Positions 1-8,489 of a DNA stretch of 64,000 nucleotides are shown in pieces. Position 1 is the stretch's first letter. The number at the start of each line of letters is the position of its first letter. Source of the stretch: CALNYZ01 sp942490945 (GTDB taxonomy: Bacteria; Pseudomonadota; Gammaproteobacteria; UBA6429; Thiohalophilaceae); the NCBI GenBank assembly GCA_942490945.1, contig CALNYZ010000018.1:1736001-1800000 (forward strand). The letters are read 5' to 3'. Position numbers and translations under genes: made by a program. The notes beneath the pieces were generated by a model, which worked only from the letters and a program-made list of their open reading frames with translations, was not told where the DNA came from and ran no database searches.

Positions 1-1019
1 CCGGGAAATCCCATGTTAATAATGACATCAAGTTCCGTATGTAAGCGTTCGAAATAGGGTTTGCAGTTGTCACTATTGGGATCATAATTTTCTTTAAACA
101 GTTTTTGTAAGCGGGCAATCAGTCCCTGTTCTGCAACTTCTCGTAGATAGTCAGCAATTGTTTGTCCTGCGGGTACCGGATAATCGGGTAAAACATTTTC
201 GCCCAGTGTGACATTGATATTACAGCGTTTGGCAATTTCGACCGTGTTCACAATCGCTTCCGGAATGTCGGCAAAGATTTGGCACATTTCTTCTGCGCTG
301 CGTAAGTATTGTTGATCGGTAAAATCATGTGGACGTCGCGGATCATCCAACACACGCCCTTCATGAATACAAACGCGTGCTTCGTGTGCTTCAAAATCCT
401 GTTGTGTTAAAAAGTGCACGTTATTTGTCGCCACCACCGGCAAATCATATTTTTCTGCCAACGTCATGGCGATACCGATATAGTTTTCTTCCTGCCCGTG
501 ACCTGTGCGTTGTAGTTCAATATAGAAGCGGTCGGGAAACGTATGTTGCCAGAATTCAGTTAACTCGTGTGCGAGCTCCATTTTGTTTTGCAGGATGGCC
601 AGTCCAATGTCACCTTCACAGCCACCAGATAGCGCAATCAATCCGGCAGAGTGTTGTGCCAGCCATGCCGGTTTTACTTGCGGCTTGCCGCGCTGTTGAC
701 CTTCGATATATGCCTTGGATATTAATCGCGTCAGATTTCGGTAGCCTTCCAGATTCATACATAACAGCACGACTCTACCGGCGACCTGTTGCGCGTCTTC
801 CTGTTCAATGAAGATGTCGGCACCGACAATAGGCTTCACGCCTCTGGCCATGGCGGCTTTGTAGAATTTAACCATGGCAAACAAATTACTTTGATCGGTA
901 ATGGCCACGGCGGGCATACCGGCATCGGCTACGCTATTTACCAACGGTCGTATACGTACGGTGCCATTGGCAAGAGAGTATTCGGAATGTAGGTGGAGGT
1001 GTACAAATGCATCTGACAT
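1..1019 (-). CDS. dnaE: DNA polymerase III alpha subunit, N-terminal part (cut by window edge)
   Basis: Catalytic subunit of the replicative DNA polymerase. Only the first 339 or so residues are inside the window; the rest runs off the left edge, so this is not a real truncation. The translation starts MSDAFVHLHLHSEYS and continues through the PHP domain, with AITDQSNLFAMVKFY and KPIVGADI matching the DnaE family. The first PHP motif keeps the H-x-H pair (H7/H9), but the second has Q where metal-binding PHP domains have H (TDQSN), so the PHP site is probably not catalytic. It lies downstream of rnhB and an HNH gene on the same strand, the usual rnhB-dnaE neighbourhood. Confidence 0.96.
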   Translation of the reverse strand, partial: MSDAFVHLHLHSEYSLANGTVRIRPLVNSVADAGMPAVAITDQSNLFAMVKFYKAAMARGVKPIVGADIFIEQEDAQQVAGRVVLLCMNLEGYRNLTRLISKAYIEGQQRGKPQVKPAWLAQHSAGLIALSGGCEGDIGLAILQNKMELAHELTEFWQHTFPDRFYIELQRTGHGQEENYIGIAMTLAEKYDLPVVATNNVHFLTQQDFEAHEARVCIHEGRVLDDPRRPHDFTDQQYLRSAEEMCQIFADIPEAIVNTVEIAKRCNINVTLGENVLPDYPVPAGQTIADYLREVAEQGLIARLQKLFKENYDPNSDNCKPYFERLHTELDVIINMGFP

Positions 1020-1027
1020 CCGGCCAG

Positions 1028-1039
1028 TTTCAGCTGAAA
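1028..1039. promoter_or_regulatory. 12-bp perfect palindrome just before dnaE
   Basis: TTTCAGCTGAAA is a perfect palindrome ending 8 bases upstream of the dnaE start codon (1017-1019). Its position in the leader could allow a regulator or a small RNA hairpin to affect dnaE expression, but no known operator is recognised and a chance palindrome is possible. Confidence 0.25.
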
Positions 1040-1088
1040 TGCATTTTTTGACAAGTGCTCATACCAAGATTTGAAAAAATAGCCGGAC

Positions 1089-1124
1089 TGGATAAAGGAT
1101 GGTTAATTTTTATCCAATATTATA
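1089..1124 (-). promoter_or_regulatory. dnaE: possible dnaE promoter region with inverted repeat
   Basis: On the minus strand a TATAAT box occupies 1119-1124, about 100 bases upstream of dnaE. I see no good -35 at 17 bp. It is followed by an 8-bp inverted repeat, TGGATAAA (1089-1096) and TTTATCCA (1109-1116), with a 12-base loop. There is no T-tract, so it is not a convincing terminator for the HNH gene. A weak promoter or operator is the best guess. Confidence 0.3.
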
Positions 1125-1132
1125 ACCCTGGA

Positions 1133-1705
1133 TCAGGCCATCAATGTCCGTTCAGTATTTTTGAACTGTAAACGCAAAAACTGGTTTTGATCGGCCAGAA
1201 TTCGTCGATTCCGTAACACCAAATATTCGGCGATATTTGGGACATAGGGCACAGCCAGCAGACGCATATTGGCCTCTTCTGGTGTTTTGCAGCCTTTACG
1301 CGTATTACAGCGTTTACAGGATGAGACGACGTTGGCCCATATATCGCGGCCGCCCCGGGAAATAGGCAAGACGTGGTCTCTTGTCAGCTCTTTATCTGCA
1401 TGCTCGCGCCCACAGTAGAGGCATAGATGACTATCACGACGAAAGAGCTCGCGATTATTCAGAGGGGGCGCCAGGTCACGCTTAAATTGGCGGAATTCGC
1501 CTTTGATGGCAATAATTGAGTTAATTTCGAGCAAACTTCGTTGGCCGGTGCGGCGTGATACGCCGCCGTGGAGTTGAAACATGTGCTCACCTGCGGTCCA
1601 GGCAACCATCTTCTTAGAGTATAACGATACGGCTTCTTGCCAGGGCATCCAGCTAACCGGGCGACCCATCACATCCAGTCTCAGAATCAAGGGTATTGCC
1701 GCCAT
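1133..1705 (-). CDS. HNH endonuclease family protein
   Basis: A 190-residue protein with a compact HNH module in the second half: two zinc-type Cys pairs (CLYCG and CKRCN) flank a DHVLPISRGG segment that carries the catalytic His. The first third (LRLDVMGRPVSWMPWQEAV) is the conserved N-terminus of a widespread group of stand-alone chromosomal HNH proteins of unknown role, not a homing endonuclease inside an intron. The ATG at 1703-1705 is chosen; an in-frame GTG three codons upstream (1714) is also possible. It sits between rnhB and dnaE, where most Gammaproteobacteria have no gene. The HNH fold is clear; the biological function is not. Confidence 0.85.
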   Translation of the reverse strand: MAAIPLILRLDVMGRPVSWMPWQEAVSLYSKKMVAWTAGEHMFQLHGGVSRRTGQRSLLEINSIIAIKGEFRQFKRDLAPPLNNRELFRRDSHLCLYCGREHADKELTRDHVLPISRGGRDIWANVVSSCKRCNTRKGCKTPEEANMRLLAVPYVPNIAEYLVLRNRRILADQNQFLRLQFKNTERTLMA

Positions 1706-1773
1706 GGCCTTCACCTACTCCAATGTTTAATAAATCAACGTTAAATCAAGTATATATCAACTTTCAAAACTGT

Positions 1774-2343
1774 TCAGTCTGTGGCAAGCAAACATTTTTT
1801 GACCGGTCCATAACTGCGCCGATGTATAGTGAGCACACCCAGTTTATCCAGCGCGGCAATGTGCATGCGCGTTGGGTATCCCTTATGTTGGGCAAAGCCA
1901 TAGCCTGGGTACTGCGTTTCGAGTTCGACCATTTCCGCATCACGTGCGACCTTTGCCAATATCGAGGCGGCGCTGATCACCTCGACGGTCGCATCACCTT
2001 TGATGATGGCTTCGCTAGGACACGCCAGCTCAGGACAAAATTTGCCATCGACCAATGCCTTTTCTGGTTTAACGTTTAACGCCATGACCGCGCGCTGCAT
2101 CGCTAATAAACTGGCATGAAATATATTCAATGTATCAATTTCCTCTACTTCAGCACGGCCAAGCGCCCAACTAATCGACACTGATTTGATTTCTTCGGCC
2201 AATCGTTCCCGCGTTTTGGCGGTCAGTTTTTTTGAATCCGCCAATCCGGAAATAGTATGATCGGGTGGTAAGATCACCGCCGCAGCAACAACAGGTCCTG
2301 CCAATGGACCACGCCCTACTTCGTCCACACCCGCAATTAACAT
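1774..2343 (-). CDS. rnhB: Ribonuclease HII
   Basis: Cleaves the RNA strand of RNA-DNA hybrids and removes single ribonucleotides misincorporated in DNA. The 189 residues match the family length. The DEVGRG motif gives D7 and E8, followed by D99 (VDGK) and D117 (GDAT); these are the four metal-binding acids equivalent to D16, E17, D108 and D126 of the E. coli enzyme. The HKGYPT segment before the C-terminus is also typical. In many relatives rnhB directly follows lpxB in the same direction. Here lpxB points the other way and gnnA starts divergently 133 bases from the rnhB start codon. Confidence 0.97.
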   Translation of the reverse strand: MLIAGVDEVGRGPLAGPVVAAAVILPPDHTISGLADSKKLTAKTRERLAEEIKSVSISWALGRAEVEEIDTLNIFHASLLAMQRAVMALNVKPEKALVDGKFCPELACPSEAIIKGDATVEVISAASILAKVARDAEMVELETQYPGYGFAQHKGYPTRMHIAALDKLGVLTIHRRSYGPVKKCLLATD

Positions 2344-2476
2344 TTACACCAGCCCATAATTGTTTTCACTATCATGCCAGAGTTAAATTGTAAGTTAAAG
2401 CGACCACAATTGATTTAACCCGCGGACAATGCGATGATTGTGTCTCCTTATACTTAAAGTAAGACATTACAATTAG

Positions 2477-3424
2477 ATGACACAAGTAAAAACCGCGGTT
2501 ATTGGTGTCGGTTATCTCGGTAAATTCCACGCACAGAAATACGCTCAACATCCCGATGCTGAGCTTGTTGCCGTATGTGATTCGAATATCAATGTCGCAA
2601 ACCAGATTGCTGAAGATTTACATACCCAGGCAACAAACGATTATCAATCGATACTTGACCAGGTTGACGCCGTCAGTATCGTCGTGCCCACACAGCTTCA
2701 CTACGATGTAGCCAGGGAATGTCTTGCGCAGGGCAAACATGTCTTGCTTGAAAAACCCATGACGTCGACTGTCGATCAGGCGCGTGAATTGGTGCAGTTA
2801 TCACACGCAAATAATCGCAAGTTACAAATTGGTCACCTTGAACGGTTTAATCCGGCAATCATTGCTTTAAGTGATGTTTTACAACAACCGTTGTTTATTG
2901 AATCACATCGTGTTGCACCTTTTAATCCGCGTGGCGCGGATGTCAATGTCGTACTCGACCTGATGATTCATGATATTGATATCATTATGGAGATAGTCGA
3001 CTCCGACGTGAAGCTTGTTTCTGCTAACGGTGTGTCAGCTTTATCGCGTGATATCGATATAGCGAATGCACGTATCGAGTTTGAAAATGGTTGTATCGCA
3101 AATGTTACCGCCAGTCGCGCAAGTTTGAAAAGCGAACGTAAGATGCGGATATTTCAACACGATGCTTACATTAGTGTCGATTTTCAAAATAAAACACTCG
3201 GCATTTATCGCAAAGGTAGTGATGAAATGTTTCCGGGTATTCCAAATATTGAAAAAGAAGAACTCGCCTTTGAACAAGGTGACGCGCTTGCCAGCGAGAT
3301 AGATGCCTTTTTACACGCCATTCAACACGATACTATTCCGGTTGTCAGTGGCGAAGCTGGCCTGCGTGCACTCATCGCTGCAGAACAAATTTCACAACTA
3401 CTTACCAAAAAGGCATCACTATGA
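2477..3424 (+). CDS. gnnA: Gfo/Idh/MocA oxidoreductase, probable UDP-GlcNAc 3-dehydrogenase
   Basis: A 315-residue NAD-dependent oxidoreductase. The Rossmann motif GVGYLGKFH lies at the N-terminus, and the family signature GKHVLLEKPM is present. By analogy with GnnA of Acidithiobacillus and Leptospira it would oxidise the 3-hydroxyl of UDP-GlcNAc to a ketone. This assignment rests on context: the next gene is a sugar aminotransferase (4-nt overlap, ATGA) and the one after is lpxB, with lpxA, fabZ and lpxD beyond. The GnnA/GnnB pair makes UDP-2,3-diamino-GlcN for lipid A. Other Gfo/Idh sugar oxidoreductases look similar in sequence, so the exact substrate is inferred. Confidence 0.85.
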   Translation: MTQVKTAVIGVGYLGKFHAQKYAQHPDAELVAVCDSNINVANQIAEDLHTQATNDYQSILDQVDAVSIVVPTQLHYDVARECLAQGKHVLLEKPMTSTVDQARELVQLSHANNRKLQIGHLERFNPAIIALSDVLQQPLFIESHRVAPFNPRGADVNVVLDLMIHDIDIIMEIVDSDVKLVSANGVSALSRDIDIANARIEFENGCIANVTASRASLKSERKMRIFQHDAYISVDFQNKTLGIYRKGSDEMFPGIPNIEKEELAFEQGDALASEIDAFLHAIQHDTIPVVSGEAGLRALIAAEQISQLLTKKASL

Positions 3425-4509
3425 TTCCGATGGTTGATCTGAAAGGTCAATATGAATTACTCAAACCCGAGATTGATAATGCGGTGCTGACTGCGTTGGC
3501 AGCTACACAGTTTATTCTTGGGCCAAACGTACAAGCTTTCGAAAAAGAAGTAGCCGGGTATCTGAAGGTGAAACACGCGATAGGTTGCGCATCTGGTACG
3601 GATGCATTGCATCTGGCTCTGGTTGCAGCAGGCATCGGACCGGGTGACGAGGTGATCACAACGCCTTTTACCTTTATCGCCACAGCAGAAGCAATAAGTT
3701 ATGTAGGCGCTACACCGGTGTTTGTCGACATTATGCCGGACACGCTTAATATTGACCCTGCACAGGTTGCCAATGCTGTGACGAAAAAAACTCGTGCCAT
3801 TATTCCTGTCCATCTGTTTGGTCAACCCGCCGACATGCCGACATTACAGTCAATTGCTGATGATCATAAACTCATGATCATTGAAGACTGCGCGCAATCG
3901 TTCGGCGCAAGCATCAAGGATACATTCACTGGCGGGATCAGTCTGGCAGGCTGTCACTCGTTCTTTCCCAGTAAAAACCTTGGTTGTTATGGCGACGGTG
4001 GCATGGTAACGACCCAGGATGACGATATCGCACATAAACTGCTTGCATTGCGTAATCATGGCAGTTATCAGCGTTATCATCATGATGTGATCGGCTATAA
4101 CAGTCGCCTTGACGAGTTACAAGCTGCAATTTTGCGGATTAAACTCAAGCGCATTTCACAATTCAATGAAGAACGACGTCGTGTCGCACACCGTTATAGT
4201 AACAACCTGAAAGATGTGGTCAATGTTCCGGTTGAAGATAATATTGGTGTGCATGTTTATCATCAATACACCATATTATCGGAAAAGCGAGACCTGATAC
4301 ATAAAGCACTTGGGGACAATGAAATTGCATCCGCAATTTATTACCCGATACCGCTGCACAAACAAAATGTCTACAAAAATAATTATACCTCGGTAACTTT
4401 ACCTGTTACGGATTCGGTTGTGCAACAATGTTTATCTTTACCTATCTACCCTGAATTACATAATGACACTATTGATACAATCTGTGGTGTCATTAAAGCC
4501 GCGATTTAA
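3421..4509 (+). CDS. gnnB: DegT/DnrJ/EryC1 aminotransferase, probable UDP-3-keto-GlcNAc transaminase
   Basis: A 362-residue PLP-dependent sugar aminotransferase. Visible are the cofactor region GCASGTDALHLAL (residues 55-67), the PLP aspartate in EDCAQS (D156) and the Schiff-base lysine in FFPSKNLGCYGDGG (K185). In the Gnn pathway it transfers an amino group, from glutamate in characterised homologues, to the 3-keto sugar made by GnnA. The product UDP-GlcNAc3N lets LpxA attach an amide-linked instead of ester-linked 3-hydroxyacyl chain. The start overlaps the gnnA stop, and lpxB begins 3 bases after its stop, so the three genes are almost certainly cotranscribed. Confidence 0.87.
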   Translation: MIPMVDLKGQYELLKPEIDNAVLTALAATQFILGPNVQAFEKEVAGYLKVKHAIGCASGTDALHLALVAAGIGPGDEVITTPFTFIATAEAISYVGATPVFVDIMPDTLNIDPAQVANAVTKKTRAIIPVHLFGQPADMPTLQSIADDHKLMIIEDCAQSFGASIKDTFTGGISLAGCHSFFPSKNLGCYGDGGMVTTQDDDIAHKLLALRNHGSYQRYHHDVIGYNSRLDELQAAILRIKLKRISQFNEERRRVAHRYSNNLKDVVNVPVEDNIGVHVYHQYTILSEKRDLIHKALGDNEIASAIYYPIPLHKQNVYKNNYTSVTLPVTDSVVQQCLSLPIYPELHNDTIDTICGVIKAAI

Positions 4510-4512
4510 ATA

Positions 4513-5646
4513 ATGAGCCGACGCGTCATGATAGTCGCAGGTGAGGCATCTGGCGATATGCATGCCGGTGAACTTATTCACAAAATGCATGAAGTAGAGC
4601 CGGATATCGAGTTTTATGGGATTGGCGGCACTAAAATGCGTGAACAAGGCATGGACATCCTGTTTGATGCCAAAAACCTCGCCGTTGTTGGTCTAATCGA
4701 GGTCATCGCGCACCGCAAGATAATTTTTGCCGCTCTAAATTCAATGCGCGAATGCCTGCAAACGAGAAAACCGGATCTGCTGATACTTGTCGACTATGCT
4801 GAATTTAATTTAAAACTGGCAGCAGATGCCAAGGCGCTGGGCATTAAAGTATTATTTTATATCAGTCCGCAGGTATGGGCATGGCGTCAGAGTCGCGTAC
4901 ATAAAATAAAACAACGTGTCGATATGATGGCGGTAATTTTTCCGTTTGAAGCAGATTTCTTCCGCAAATACAACGTGCCCGTCGAGTATGTTGGGCACCC
5001 CCTGGTTGGCAAGGTGCATGCTAACGTAGATAAAAATACTTTTTTGCATGAGCTCGGTTATCGCAATACTGCCCCGGTGATTGGCCTGTTTCCGGGTAGT
5101 CGTCCAAGCGAAATTAAACGCTTGTTACCTGATCTGGTAAATTCTGCACAACTGATTAAGCAACAGTTTCACGACGCGCAATTTATCTTGCCCATCGCCT
5201 CAACGCTGGATGAAGATTTTATACAACCTTACCTTGATGATAGTGAACTAACGTTGCAGCTTGTCAAGAACCGAACCTATGATGTCATCAATGCCTGTGA
5301 TGCCATTATGACGGTATCAGGGACAGTCACACTTGAAATTGCCCTGTTAAAAACACCTTTTCTGATTATTAACAGACTGTCATGGCTAAGTTACTTTCTG
5401 GTAAAGCGAATGATAAAAATAAAATTCATTGGTCTGTGTAATATCGTTGCTGGAAGGGAAGTTGCCCGTGAGTTTATTCAGCATCAAGCCAAGCCGGCAA
5501 ATATTGCTGCTGAAATGATAAAAATTCTGTCTGATAAGGAATATGCCGCAGAAATCAGCAATAATCTTGCCTGTGTTGAAGAAAAACTGGTCAGTGAAAA
5601 AGAGTATAAGCCCATTCATCAACTTGCGTTGGAAATGCTGAACTAG
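4513..5646 (+). CDS. lpxB: Lipid-A-disaccharide synthase
   Basis: GT19-family inner-membrane-associated enzyme that joins UDP-2,3-diacyl-GlcN (or its 3-amino analogue) and lipid X to form the lipid A disaccharide. The 377 residues match the family. Landmarks are AGEASGDMHAG at the N-terminus, YISPQVWAWRQSRV, GHPLVGK and FPGSRPSEI. It is the third gene of the gnnA-gnnB-lpxB run and converges on lpxA, with only three bases between the two stop codons. In most Gammaproteobacteria lpxB follows lpxA in the same direction, so it appears to have been inverted together with gnnAB. Confidence 0.97.
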   Translation: MSRRVMIVAGEASGDMHAGELIHKMHEVEPDIEFYGIGGTKMREQGMDILFDAKNLAVVGLIEVIAHRKIIFAALNSMRECLQTRKPDLLILVDYAEFNLKLAADAKALGIKVLFYISPQVWAWRQSRVHKIKQRVDMMAVIFPFEADFFRKYNVPVEYVGHPLVGKVHANVDKNTFLHELGYRNTAPVIGLFPGSRPSEIKRLLPDLVNSAQLIKQQFHDAQFILPIASTLDEDFIQPYLDDSELTLQLVKNRTYDVINACDAIMTVSGTVTLEIALLKTPFLIINRLSWLSYFLVKRMIKIKFIGLCNIVAGREVAREFIQHQAKPANIAAEMIKILSDKEYAAEISNNLACVEEKLVSEKEYKPIHQLALEMLN

Positions 5647-5649
5647 ATT

Positions 5650-6423
5650 TTAACGTACGATTCCGCGTTTCGACGTGGCGACAAATTCCTGTAAAACTCC
5701 CAGAATATCCTGATGCTCGGTAAACTCCTTTAATTTTTCGACTGCTTCATCTGAGGTTATGCCTGACCGATAAATGATCCGATATGCATCTTTCAATATC
5801 TTGATAGCCTGTTTGTCGAAGCCGTTCCTTTTAATACCTTCAGTGTTAATACCATGCGGATGAGCGGGATTGCCGTTAACCATGATATAGGGAGGTACAT
5901 CCTTGCTGATTGCACTTCCCATGCCACAAAATGCGTGTTGACCTATTCGACAAAATTGATGCACCAGGGTAAAGCCACCCAGAATGGCATGGTCATTGAC
6001 AATTGCGTGACCGGCAAGCGATGCACCATTTGCAAAGATAGTGTTATTACCAACGATACAGTCATGCGCAATATGGATATAGGCCATTAACCAGTTGTTA
6101 TTTCCAATTTGTGTCACACCACCACCATCATCCGTACCACGATTTATGGTGACGTATTCACGAATAGTATTGCCATCACCTATCACCAGTCGCGAGTCTT
6201 CGCCGTGGTATTTTTTATCTTGTGGTACTTCGCCTATCGAGGAAAATTGAAAAAACTGGTTATTGGCACCGATTGTTGTATTGCCTTTAATCACAACATG
6301 CGGGCCAACTATCGTATCGGCACCAATGCATACGCGACCTTCGATCAGCGAATATGCGCCGATTGTAGCGCTGCTATCAATCTCTGCCCGAGAATCGATG
6401 ATTGCCGTTGGATGAATATTCAT
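5650..6423 (-). CDS. lpxA: Acyl-ACP--UDP-N-acetylglucosamine O/N-acyltransferase
   Basis: First acyltransferase of lipid A synthesis: a left-handed beta-helix trimer with hexapeptide repeats. It has 257 residues against 262 in E. coli. The catalytic base is H120 in AHDCIVGN (E. coli H125). Aligning GMGSAISKDVPPY with E. coli GGCSGVAQDVPPY puts M168 at the acyl-ruler position occupied by Gly173 in E. coli and by Met in Pseudomonas aeruginosa, where it selects 10-carbon 3-hydroxyacyl chains. With gnnA/gnnB next door, the acceptor is probably UDP-GlcNAc3N. The start overlaps the fabZ stop (ATGA). It is the last gene of the long operon. Confidence 0.97.
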   Translation of the reverse strand: MNIHPTAIIDSRAEIDSSATIGAYSLIEGRVCIGADTIVGPHVVIKGNTTIGANNQFFQFSSIGEVPQDKKYHGEDSRLVIGDGNTIREYVTINRGTDDGGGVTQIGNNNWLMAYIHIAHDCIVGNNTIFANGASLAGHAIVNDHAILGGFTLVHQFCRIGQHAFCGMGSAISKDVPPYIMVNGNPAHPHGINTEGIKRNGFDKQAIKILKDAYRIIYRSGITSDEAVEKLKEFTEHQDILGVLQEFVATSKRGIVR

Positions 6424-6866
6424 TCAACTTCACGTTCGGCACACATCAGTTCGGCCGAGCAAACTACTTTGCCGTCTACAGTTGCTTTACCGTCAAATTT
6501 CCAGATGCCACGCATGGATTTAATAAAGGTAACTTCCAGCTGCAATTGATCGCCTGGTATGACGGGTTGTTTGAATCTGGCCTTATCAATACCGACGAAA
6601 TAATACAGTGAATTCTCGTCGGGAATTTTTCCGGTAGTCTGAAATGCCAGTATACCCGTCGCCTGGGCAAGCGCTTCGAGTATCAAAACACCCGGCATCA
6701 CGGCACGATGCGGAAAGTGTCCCGGAAAATAGGGTTCATTATGCGTAACATTTTTTATGCCGATGAGTTTTTCGCCCGGCACTACTTCAAGCACACGATC
6801 AATTAATAAAAAAGGATACCTGTGTGGCAGGTTCTTTAATATCTCATATATATCCATTGACGCCAC
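6420..6866 (-). CDS. fabZ: 3-hydroxyacyl-[acyl-carrier-protein] dehydratase
   Basis: Dehydrates 3-hydroxyacyl-ACP in fatty acid elongation and so competes with LpxA/LpxD for the same substrate. A hot-dog fold protein of 148 residues. PHRYPFLLIDRV and GHFPHRAVMPGVLILEALAQ carry the catalytic His and Glu. A GTG start at 6864-6866 has a good GAGG site 7 bases upstream and shares its first G with the lpxD stop (TAGTG). The ATG three codons further in (6857) matches the usual N-terminus but is too far from that site, so I prefer the GTG. It lies between lpxD and lpxA, the standard order. Confidence 0.96.
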   Translation of the reverse strand: MASMDIYEILKNLPHRYPFLLIDRVLEVVPGEKLIGIKNVTHNEPYFPGHFPHRAVMPGVLILEALAQATGILAFQTTGKIPDENSLYYFVGIDKARFKQPVIPGDQLQLEVTFIKSMRGIWKFDGKATVDGKVVCSAELMCAEREVE

Positions 6867-7900
6867 TACTGCACCTCTTTTTTTAATAATTCAATTTCTT
6901 TCTCAAGTGTTTTAATCTGTTTAGCCATGTCGTCGAGTTGTTTTATTCTGACATATGTTTTACGCCAATTTTTATTCGTATCTAGTGGCGCAACAGAAGA
7001 ATATACACCAGGTTCGGTAATTGACTGTAACACAGCAGATTTTCCGGTTAGAGTTACATTATCCGCAATCTTCAAATGACCTGATATACCAACCTGCCCT
7101 GCAATCATACAGTTTTTACCGATGTGTGTGCTACCAGCGATGCCAACGCATCCGGCAATCGCAGTATTGTCGCCGATGACGACATTATGTGCCACATGTA
7201 TCAGGTTATCCAAACGTGCACCATCATGGATAATAGTATCTTCAAGTGCACCTCGGTCAATTACGGTGTTACCACCTATTTCAACATCATTTCCTATAAT
7301 GACACGACCCAGTTGAGGAATTTTAATCCATTTACCATCTTCATATGCATTGCCAAATCCATCACTACCAATTACGGTCCCCTGATGAATAATACAATTG
7401 TTACCAATTTTACACGCATCAGCGATAGTCACGTTGGCATGTAACCAGACATTATCTCCGATGGTGACGTCTTTTCCGATCACTACGCCTGGCCCTATAA
7501 AAACATTTTCACCAATGTGGCAATCCGGGCCTATAACTGCATTTGGAGCAATAGTTATTGTGTCAGACAAATTTACACTTTGATCGATAACAGCACTTGG
7601 ATGAATACCAGAGTAATTTGAAGTTTGCGGGAACAGATAAGCGCTGATTTTCGCGTACGCAGCAAGAGGGTTCGACACGACCAGGGCAGTGACCGGGCAT
7701 TGTTCCCTGTACTTTGATTCCAGCAAAACTGCTGCCGCTTTGGTATCTCGCAAGTATTTACTTAACTGTGGCGATGCAAGAAAAGTTATTTCAGATGGAG
7801 TTGCATGCGATATTGAACCAACACCGGTAACAATTTGGGATGTATTGCCATGTACTTCGGCATTAACTAATTCAGCTAGTTTTTGTAGCGTCGGGGCCAC
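6866..7900 (-). CDS. lpxD: UDP-3-O-(3-hydroxyacyl)glucosamine N-acyltransferase
   Basis: Adds the 2-N-linked 3-hydroxyacyl chain, the third step of lipid A synthesis. It has 344 residues. The N-terminal uridine-binding domain (about 1-100) is followed by a left-handed beta-helix of hexapeptide repeats (about 100-300) and a short helical C-terminus ending in Lys/Glu-rich coil. H238 in HVAHNVVIGDN aligns with the E. coli catalytic H239. It starts with GTG, with GGGAA 6 bases upstream. It is preceded by ompH with a 15-base gap and overlaps fabZ. Confidence 0.97.
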   Translation of the reverse strand: MAPTLQKLAELVNAEVHGNTSQIVTGVGSISHATPSEITFLASPQLSKYLRDTKAAAVLLESKYREQCPVTALVVSNPLAAYAKISAYLFPQTSNYSGIHPSAVIDQSVNLSDTITIAPNAVIGPDCHIGENVFIGPGVVIGKDVTIGDNVWLHANVTIADACKIGNNCIIHQGTVIGSDGFGNAYEDGKWIKIPQLGRVIIGNDVEIGGNTVIDRGALEDTIIHDGARLDNLIHVAHNVVIGDNTAIAGCVGIAGSTHIGKNCMIAGQVGISGHLKIADNVTLTGKSAVLQSITEPGVYSSVAPLDTNKNWRKTYVRIKQLDDMAKQIKTLEKEIELLKKEVQ

Positions 7901-7915
7901 GAATATTTCCCAGTG

Positions 7916-8449
7916 TTATTGTTGTTTTGCACCTGCTGCTGATTCATCCTGTAGCCGTTGCAATACTTTCTTTGTTAAATTAACACGATTGCTTGCATAA
8001 ACAACACTCTCATCCAGAACAACATCATAGTTTTCTTTCTTGGCAATTGCTCTTACCGCTTCGAGAATACTACGCTGCAACTTTCGGACTTCATCATTGC
8101 GACGAAGATTTAAATCTTCTGTGAATTCTTCCTTGGCGCGTTTGATATCACGATTTAATTCGATAATGCTACGTTCAATTTTTTGCCGCTCAGCCTTGCT
8201 CATCACATCAACATCTTTCGTCAGTTTTTCGTCCAGTGATTTTGCCTTCTTCTGCATGGCAATAATTTTAGCCTCACGTGGCCCAAATTCTGTCTCTATT
8301 TTATCCCGTGCCAGTTTTGCCTGTGGTGAATTTTTTAACAGTACCGGGATTTGCACTACCCCGATTTTGAGCTCATCGGCCGCACTGCACACTGGCGATA
8401 TAATCATCAACGATATCAACAGGCTGTAAGTCAAATGGAGGTATTTCAT
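7916..8449 (-). CDS. skp: OmpH/Skp-family periplasmic chaperone
   Basis: A 177-residue secreted protein with a signal peptide (hydrophobic core LLISLMIISPVCSA, cleavage near residue 24). A long charged helical segment (about 45-150, rich in Lys/Glu/Arg) forms the tentacles of the Skp trimer. It holds unfolded outer-membrane proteins in the periplasm and passes them to BamA, which is encoded 40 bases upstream in the same operon. The start ATG has a good GGAGG site. The position bamA-skp-lpxD is the canonical one and supports the family call, which on sequence alone would be less certain. Confidence 0.93.
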   Translation of the reverse strand: MKYLHLTYSLLISLMIISPVCSAADELKIGVVQIPVLLKNSPQAKLARDKIETEFGPREAKIIAMQKKAKSLDEKLTKDVDVMSKAERQKIERSIIELNRDIKRAKEEFTEDLNLRRNDEVRKLQRSILEAVRAIAKKENYDVVLDESVVYASNRVNLTKKVLQRLQDESAAGAKQQ

Positions 8450-8489
8450 GATTAATTCTGCTCCTTATATCTGACAAGTATATTCTATT

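Noticed and set aside
329..992. Plus-strand frames opposite dnaE
   Set aside because: The minus strand encodes a clear DnaE N-terminus over the same bases.
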